This document shows, piece after piece, positions 61,604 to 64,000 of a stretch of 64,000 nt of DNA. How positions within the stretch are numbered: the first letter of the stretch is position 1; every line of letters begins with the position of its first letter. Source of the stretch: Gemmatimonadaceae bacterium (GTDB lineage: Bacteria; Gemmatimonadota; Gemmatimonadetes; Gemmatimonadales; Gemmatimonadaceae); the NCBI GenBank assembly GCA_025934775.1, contig JAICWO010000010.1, positions 150,847-214,846 of the forward strand, read 5' to 3'. A model generated the notes under the pieces. It had not been told where the DNA came from. It ran no database searches and saw only the letters and a program-made list of their open reading frames with translations. The position numbers and the translations under genes are program-made.

Positions 61604-62704
61604 CTATGCGGCGCGCACGGGAAGCGGCGACCGCGCGCCCGCGGAGCGGTCGATGAGGCCGCCGCCAAGCACGCGATCGCCCTGATAGAGCACGAGTGAC
61701 TGCCCGGGTGTGATCGCCGCGACGGGCTCATCGAGCGCGATCTCGATCTCATCGCCGTCGGCGCGCACGAGCTCGGCCGCGGCGGGTTGCGCACGGTGGC
61801 GAACCTGGACCTCGACGCGCGTGCCGACCGGCGGCGCGTCGACGAGCCAGTTGATCGAGCGCGCGATCACGCCGCGGCCGAGCAGCTCGTCGCGCGGACC
61901 GATGACCACTGCGCGATCCGACGGCCGAATGGCGACCACGAACATCGGCTCGCGGAAACCGCCCGGTAGTCCGCGGCGCTGGCCAATCGTGAACCGCGCG
62001 AACCCCGCGTGCGCGCCGACGGTCGTGCCATTAGACAACACGAATGGTCCCGGCGTGAGCGACGGGGCGCCGTCCCCGAGCTTCTTGCGAATGATCGTCG
62101 TGTGATCGCCGTCGGGCACGAAGCAGATGTCCTGGCTCTCGGCTTTCTCGGCGATGACCTCGAGGCCGAGCCGGTGCGCGATCGCGCGCGTCTCCGGCTT
62201 GGTCCGCGCGCCCACGGGGAGCAGCAGGCGCGCGAGCACCGAGCGATCGATGCCCCACAGGAAGTACGACTGGTCCTTGGCCGGATCCAGGCCGCGGCGC
62301 AGTTCGCCGCCTGCGACGCGCGCGTAGTGGCCGGTCGCGATCCACCGCGCGTCGATCCCGTCGGCCTTGTGTAGGAGATCTCTAAACTTCGTGAACGTGT
62401 TGCAGCGCACGCACGGAATCGGCGTGCGGCCGGCCGCGTATTCCTGCACGAAATTATCGACGACGTCGCTGCCGAACGCGCTCTCGAGGTTCAACACGTA
62501 ATGCGGTACGCCGAGCGACTGGCAGACCCTGCGCGCGTCGTTCACCGAATCGAGCGAGCAGCACGGGCGATCGGGCAGATCGTCGTCGTGGCAGAAGAGT
62601 TTCATCGTCGCGCCGACCACGTCGTAGCCCTGTTCGACGAGCAGCGCCGCGGCGACGGACGAGTCGACGCCGCCGGACATCGCGACCAGCACCCGCTCCG
62701 CCAT
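61604..62704 (-). CDS. mnmA: tRNA 2-thiouridylase MnmA
   Basis: A 366-residue enzyme that puts sulfur on the wobble uridine of Lys, Glu and Gln tRNAs. The PP-loop is AMSGGVDSSVAAALL. The two catalytic cysteines are probably those in TPIPCVRCN and SQDICFVPDG. The C-terminal ~120 residues form the barrel domains (TIGQRRGLPGG). The cysteine desulfurase gene ends two bases before its ATG, so the sulfur donor and the acceptor enzyme are made together. Confidence 0.95.
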   Translation of the reverse strand: MAERVLVAMSGGVDSSVAAALLVEQGYDVVGATMKLFCHDDDLPDRPCCSLDSVNDARRVCQSLGVPHYVLNLESAFGSDVVDNFVQEYAAGRTPIPCVRCNTFTKFRDLLHKADGIDARWIATGHYARVAGGELRRGLDPAKDQSYFLWGIDRSVLARLLLPVGARTKPETRAIAHRLGLEVIAEKAESQDICFVPDGDHTTIIRKKLGDGAPSLTPGPFVLSNGTTVGAHAGFARFTIGQRRGLPGGFREPMFVVAIRPSDRAVVIGPRDELLGRGVIARSINWLVDAPPVGTRVEVQVRHRAQPAAAELVRADGDEIEIALDEPVAAITPGQSLVLYQGDRVLGGGLIDRSAGARSPLPVRAA

Positions 62705-62706
62705 CG

Positions 62707-63870
62707 TCAGCTCGCGCGCGCCATGCCGCGCGCCTTCTCGACGAGGGCGGGGAACACCTCCGCCACTCGCGCGATGCATGCGTCGGAGGTGAGACTCCCG
62801 AGACTCATGCGAATCGCGGCCGTCGCCAGCTCGGGCGGAACGCCGATCGCGCTGAGCACGTGCGACGGCGTCACGCTTCCGCTCTGGCATGCCGATCCGG
62901 CCGAGCAGCCGATGCCGCGCAGGTCGAGTGCCATGAGCATCGACTCGCTGTCGGTGCCCGGGATGGAGACGCTGAGGATGTGCGGCGCGCGCTCCGGCGC
63001 GTGGGCGCCGTGGACCGTCGCGTCGGGAATGCGCGCGACGATCGCGCGCTCGAGCTGGTCGCGCAGGCGGCGCAGCCGCGCCACCTCTTCCTCGCGCTCG
63101 GCGACCGCGAGCTCCGCGGCGCGCGCGAAACCCACGACCGACGCGACGTTCTCCGTGCCCGGACGTCGGCCGCGGTCCTGCTGCCCGCCGTGAAAGAGCG
63201 GCTCGATCACCGTCCCGCGGCGAATGAACACGGCGCCGATACCCTTGGGCGCGCCAATTTTGTGTCCGGAAATCGAGAGCACGTCCACGGCGAGCGTGCG
63301 CACGTCGATCTCGATCTTCCCGAACGCCTGCACGCCGTCGGTGTGAAAGAGCGCGCCCTTGGACTTCGCGTACGCGGCGAGCTCGGCGATCGGCTGCACG
63401 GTGCCGATCTCGTTGTTCACCCACATGATTGTCGCGATCGCCACGCCCGAGTCGACGAGCGACTCGTACGATGCGCGGTCCACCACGCCATCGGGCGTCA
63501 TCGCGACGAACCGCTCGTCCGCGCCTTCGTGGGCCGCCTGGTGTACGGACGCGAGAACCGCCTTGTGCTCTATCGGCGTCGTCACGATCGCGGTCCGTCC
63601 TTCGTCGCGCCGCGCGCGCCACGTGCCGAGGACGGCGATGTTATCCGCCTCGGTGCCGCCTGACGTGAAGCAGATCTCGTCTGGCGAGGCGCCGAGACAC
63701 CGCGCGACGCGCTCGCGGGCCTCGTCGAGGGCCGTGCGCGCGTCGCGGCCCCAGCGGTGTACGCTGGAGGGATTTCCGAAGCGCGGTCCGTAAAAAGGCA
63801 GCATCGCCTCGAGCACCTCGGCGCGGACCGGGGTCGTGGCGGCGTGGTCGAGGTAGATGGGCTCGGGCAT
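62707..63870 (-). CDS. Cysteine desulfurase (NifS/IscS type)
   Basis: A 387-residue PLP enzyme that takes sulfur from cysteine. PIYLDHAATTPV is the N-terminal signature, FTSGGTEADNIAV binds PLP phosphate, the PLP lysine is in SISGHKIGAPKG, and the active-site cysteine is in CSAGSACQSG. The ATG at 63870 fixes the normal start. It is the first gene of a minus-strand operon with mnmA. The sequence before it contains GGGTCGC...GCGACCC around a run of nine G (63909-63934). Confidence 0.94.
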   Translation of the reverse strand: MPEPIYLDHAATTPVRAEVLEAMLPFYGPRFGNPSSVHRWGRDARTALDEARERVARCLGASPDEICFTSGGTEADNIAVLGTWRARRDEGRTAIVTTPIEHKAVLASVHQAAHEGADERFVAMTPDGVVDRASYESLVDSGVAIATIMWVNNEIGTVQPIAELAAYAKSKGALFHTDGVQAFGKIEIDVRTLAVDVLSISGHKIGAPKGIGAVFIRRGTVIEPLFHGGQQDRGRRPGTENVASVVGFARAAELAVAEREEEVARLRRLRDQLERAIVARIPDATVHGAHAPERAPHILSVSIPGTDSESMLMALDLRGIGCSAGSACQSGSVTPSHVLSAIGVPPELATAAIRMSLGSLTSDACIARVAEVFPALVEKARGMARAS

Positions 63871-64000
63871 GGATGAAATATAGAGTTTTGCGGGGCGTTC
63901 TGTCTGTAGGGTCGCTCGCGGGGGGGGGCGACCCAAAGCGCGCACTCCGGTCCGGCTCTTGCCCAAGATACGCGCCCGCCCCACCCACAGTGGGGGTAAG

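Overview
The window is GC-rich bacterial chromosome with dense coding, short gaps and many ATGA/GTGA stop-start overlaps. No phage, insertion sequence, CRISPR array or rRNA was seen. My best guess for the source is a Gemmatimonadota-type soil or sediment bacterium. This is an inference from the high GC, the many secreted peptidases and beta-propeller proteins (M14, M28, an Asp-box propeller, a PQQ-dehydrogenase-like protein), and the run ffs-dnaX-ybaB-recR followed by a roadblock protein and an MglA GTPase. No 16S gene is present to confirm it.

Layout. 0-5.2 kb: three small plus-strand genes, then a minus-strand non-homologous end-joining operon (Ku, ligase-polymerase LigD without a phosphoesterase domain, an unknown 132-residue protein, a LigC-type ATP ligase). 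5.2-5.8 kb: a gene-free stretch with at least six DnaA-box-like sites, a candidate replication origin or DnaA target. 5.8-8.7 kb: small proteins I do not recognise. 8.7-15.9 kb: class I aminotransferase, ArsR-type regulator, sigma-70 family factor, MsrA, ABC exporter, L,D-transpeptidase, tRNA-Asn. 16-20.1 kb: a binding lipoprotein translationally coupled to a chemoreceptor, and an FAD oxidoreductase. 20.1-30.7 kb: PRC-barrel protein, serine hydrolase, HrpB helicase, a degenerate receiver protein, coiled-coil lipoprotein, matrixin-like and M14 peptidases. 30.8-39.7 kb: an 11-Asp-box secreted propeller, polysaccharide deacetylase plus glycosyltransferase, DUF4097 protein, M28 peptidase, PQQ-dehydrogenase-like protein. 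39.7-45.9 kb: a carbon-metabolism cluster (transaldolase, pyruvate kinase, metallo-beta-lactamase-fold hydrolase, glucose-6-phosphate isomerase, class II aldolase). 45.9-51.6 kb: a kinase-like protein with an NtrC-family regulator, YtxH and BrkB-like membrane proteins, threonine aldolase and threonine dehydratase. 52.2-60.5 kb: SRP RNA, dnaX, ybaB, recR, a small membrane protein, roadblock, mglA, pgsA, cinA, grpE, dnaJ. 61.6-63.9 kb: cysteine desulfurase and mnmA, which together supply and use sulfur for tRNA 2-thiouridine.

The most unusual signal is a set of intergenic elements made of degenerate 7-base tandem repeats folded as two facing arms. At least six are present (about 12.1, 18.9, 33.9, 51.6, 60.5 and 61.2 kb), nearly all just downstream of gene ends. 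The repeat unit differs between sites but the 7-base period and the dyad layout are kept. The next most interesting items are the DnaA-box cluster at 5.4-5.7 kb, a palindrome-bearing insertion inside dnaX, the unknown gene embedded in the end-joining operon, and short AT-rich islands inside GC-rich genes.
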